Source: Promethearchaeia archaeon
GTDB lineage: Archaea > Asgardarchaeota > Lokiarchaeia > Sigyniarchaeales > SOKP01
Assembly: GCA_029856295.1 (NCBI GenBank)
Contig: JAHQWS010000105.1
Coordinates: 1 to 7,547 of the forward strand
Length of the DNA stretch: 7,547 nt
Direction: 5' to 3'
Every line of letters starts with the position of its first letter. Position 1 is the stretch's first letter. Below are positions 6,798-7,547 of the stretch, in pieces. A model generated the notes under the pieces. That model had not been told where the DNA came from. It was given only the letters and a program-made list of their open reading frames with translations, and did no database searches. The position numbers and the translations under genes were made by a program.

Positions 6798-7547
6798 ATG
6801 CCGAAAAAGCTCATTCGCGATATTAATATGAATTATGAAATTATAGGTGAGGGTCAACCCTTACTATTTATCCATGGTTTAGGGTCAAGTCTTAGAGATT
6901 GGGAAGATCAAGTACCTTTCTTTTCTGATAAATACAAAATAATCACGATTGATCTTCGAGGTCATGGAGAAACAGATAAACCTAAGGGCCCCTATAGTAT
7001 TTCTATGTTCGCTGATGATATTGCTGAATTATTAAAAACATTAAAGCTTGGACCAGTACATATCGTAGGAATTTCATTGGGTGGAGCTATTGGTTTTCAT
7101 CTTGCTATTGATTATCCTGAATTAACAAAAAGCTTAGTAGTAGTGAATATGTCAGCTTCTTTACCAATAAAGACATTTAAAGAAAAACAAATGTTTTTCA
7201 TGCGAATCCTTATTGTTAAATTATTAGGAATGAAAAAAATGGGAGAGGTTCTTGCTAAGAGACTTTTTATAAAACCAGAACAAGAGGATATAAGAGAGAG
7301 AATGGCTACTAGATGGGCAGAAAATGATAAGAAAGCATATATTAGTTCATTAAAGACGCTAAAAAATTGGAGTGTAATGGAACAACTTCATGAGATAAAA
7401 TGTCCAACTTTGATAGTTTCTGCTGATGGAGATTATACCCCATTAGAAGCGAAGAAAGAATATACTGCCTTAATTCCCAATGCTAAATTAATTGTAATTG
7501 AAGATGCTAGGCATGCTGTGACCGTAGAAAAACCAAAAGAGTTTAAT
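6798..7547 (+). CDS. Alpha/beta-hydrolase-fold protein (3' end cut by the window)
   Basis: The visible 250 residues form nearly a full single-domain alpha/beta hydrolase (family length about 255-280), with only the final helix missing beyond the right edge. Numbered from ATG 6798: the oxyanion-hole loop H-G-L-G-S (26-30), D-L-R-G-H-G (52-57), the nucleophile elbow G-I-S-L-G-G with S93, the acid D212 in G-D-Y-T-P, and the histidine H239 in A-R-H-A. The catalytic triad is thus complete. There is no signal peptide, so it is cytosolic. The general pattern, including the D-Y-T-P after strand 7, resembles the enol-lactonase, esterase and RutD-like aminoacrylate hydrolase groups, but substrate cannot be assigned from sequence. 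The gene is transcribed away from the rhamnosidase and may share control with it through the 108-base spacer. An esterase could in principle deacylate plant glycosides, though nothing in the sequence shows this. Confidence 0.9.
   Translation, partial: MPKKLIRDINMNYEIIGEGQPLLFIHGLGSSLRDWEDQVPFFSDKYKIITIDLRGHGETDKPKGPYSISMFADDIAELLKTLKLGPVHIVGISLGGAIGFHLAIDYPELTKSLVVVNMSASLPIKTFKEKQMFFMRILIVKLLGMKKMGEVLAKRLFIKPEQEDIRERMATRWAENDKKAYISSLKTLKNWSVMEQLHEIKCPTLIVSADGDYTPLEAKKEYTALIPNAKLIVIEDARHAVTVEKPKEFN

Overview
The window is AT-rich (roughly one third G+C by eye). It holds five complete or nearly complete genes plus the tail of a sixth: an SCP2-type lipid-carrier protein (5' truncated, +), a tungsten/molybdenum aldehyde:ferredoxin oxidoreductase (+), a divergent creatininase-fold metallohydrolase (+), a class II aldolase of the fuculose-/rhamnulose-phosphate aldolase type (+), a large GH78 alpha-L-rhamnosidase (-), and an alpha/beta hydrolase (+) that runs off the right edge only a few codons before its expected end. 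I see no tRNA, rRNA, CRISPR array, insertion sequence or attachment site.

Organism: most likely an anaerobic archaeon, and the mix suggests a low-G+C Asgard (Lokiarchaeia-like) genome. The sequence evidence is an oxygen-sensitive ferredoxin-linked AOR, Shine-Dalgarno signals that are absent or weak at four of the five visible starts, T-tracts without a GC-rich hairpin after genes, and the co-occurrence of SCP2 and stand-alone alpha/beta hydrolases. This is inference. A low-G+C anaerobic bacterium is not excluded, although such bacteria usually show strong AGGAGG sites.

Layout: bases 1-199 carry the SCP2 tail, which is clearly richer in G+C than the rest. A T-rich spacer (200-333) then separates it from a same-strand block of AOR (334-2142), creatininase-like protein (2233-3165) and class II aldolase (3219-3830), with gaps of 90 and 53 bases. 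A 141-base convergent gap follows, then the rhamnosidase on the minus strand (3972-6689). A very AT-rich divergent spacer leads to the alpha/beta hydrolase (6798 to the edge).

How the genes may work together: a cytosolic rhamnosidase would release L-rhamnose from imported rhamnosides. A class II aldolase of this type would split a deoxyketose 1-phosphate into dihydroxyacetone phosphate and L-lactaldehyde. An AOR could oxidise that aldehyde to the acid while reducing ferredoxin. The creatininase-like hydrolase has no obvious step in this scheme, and no isomerase, kinase or transporter is present here, so the pathway is a hypothesis from gene proximity and not a demonstrated system.
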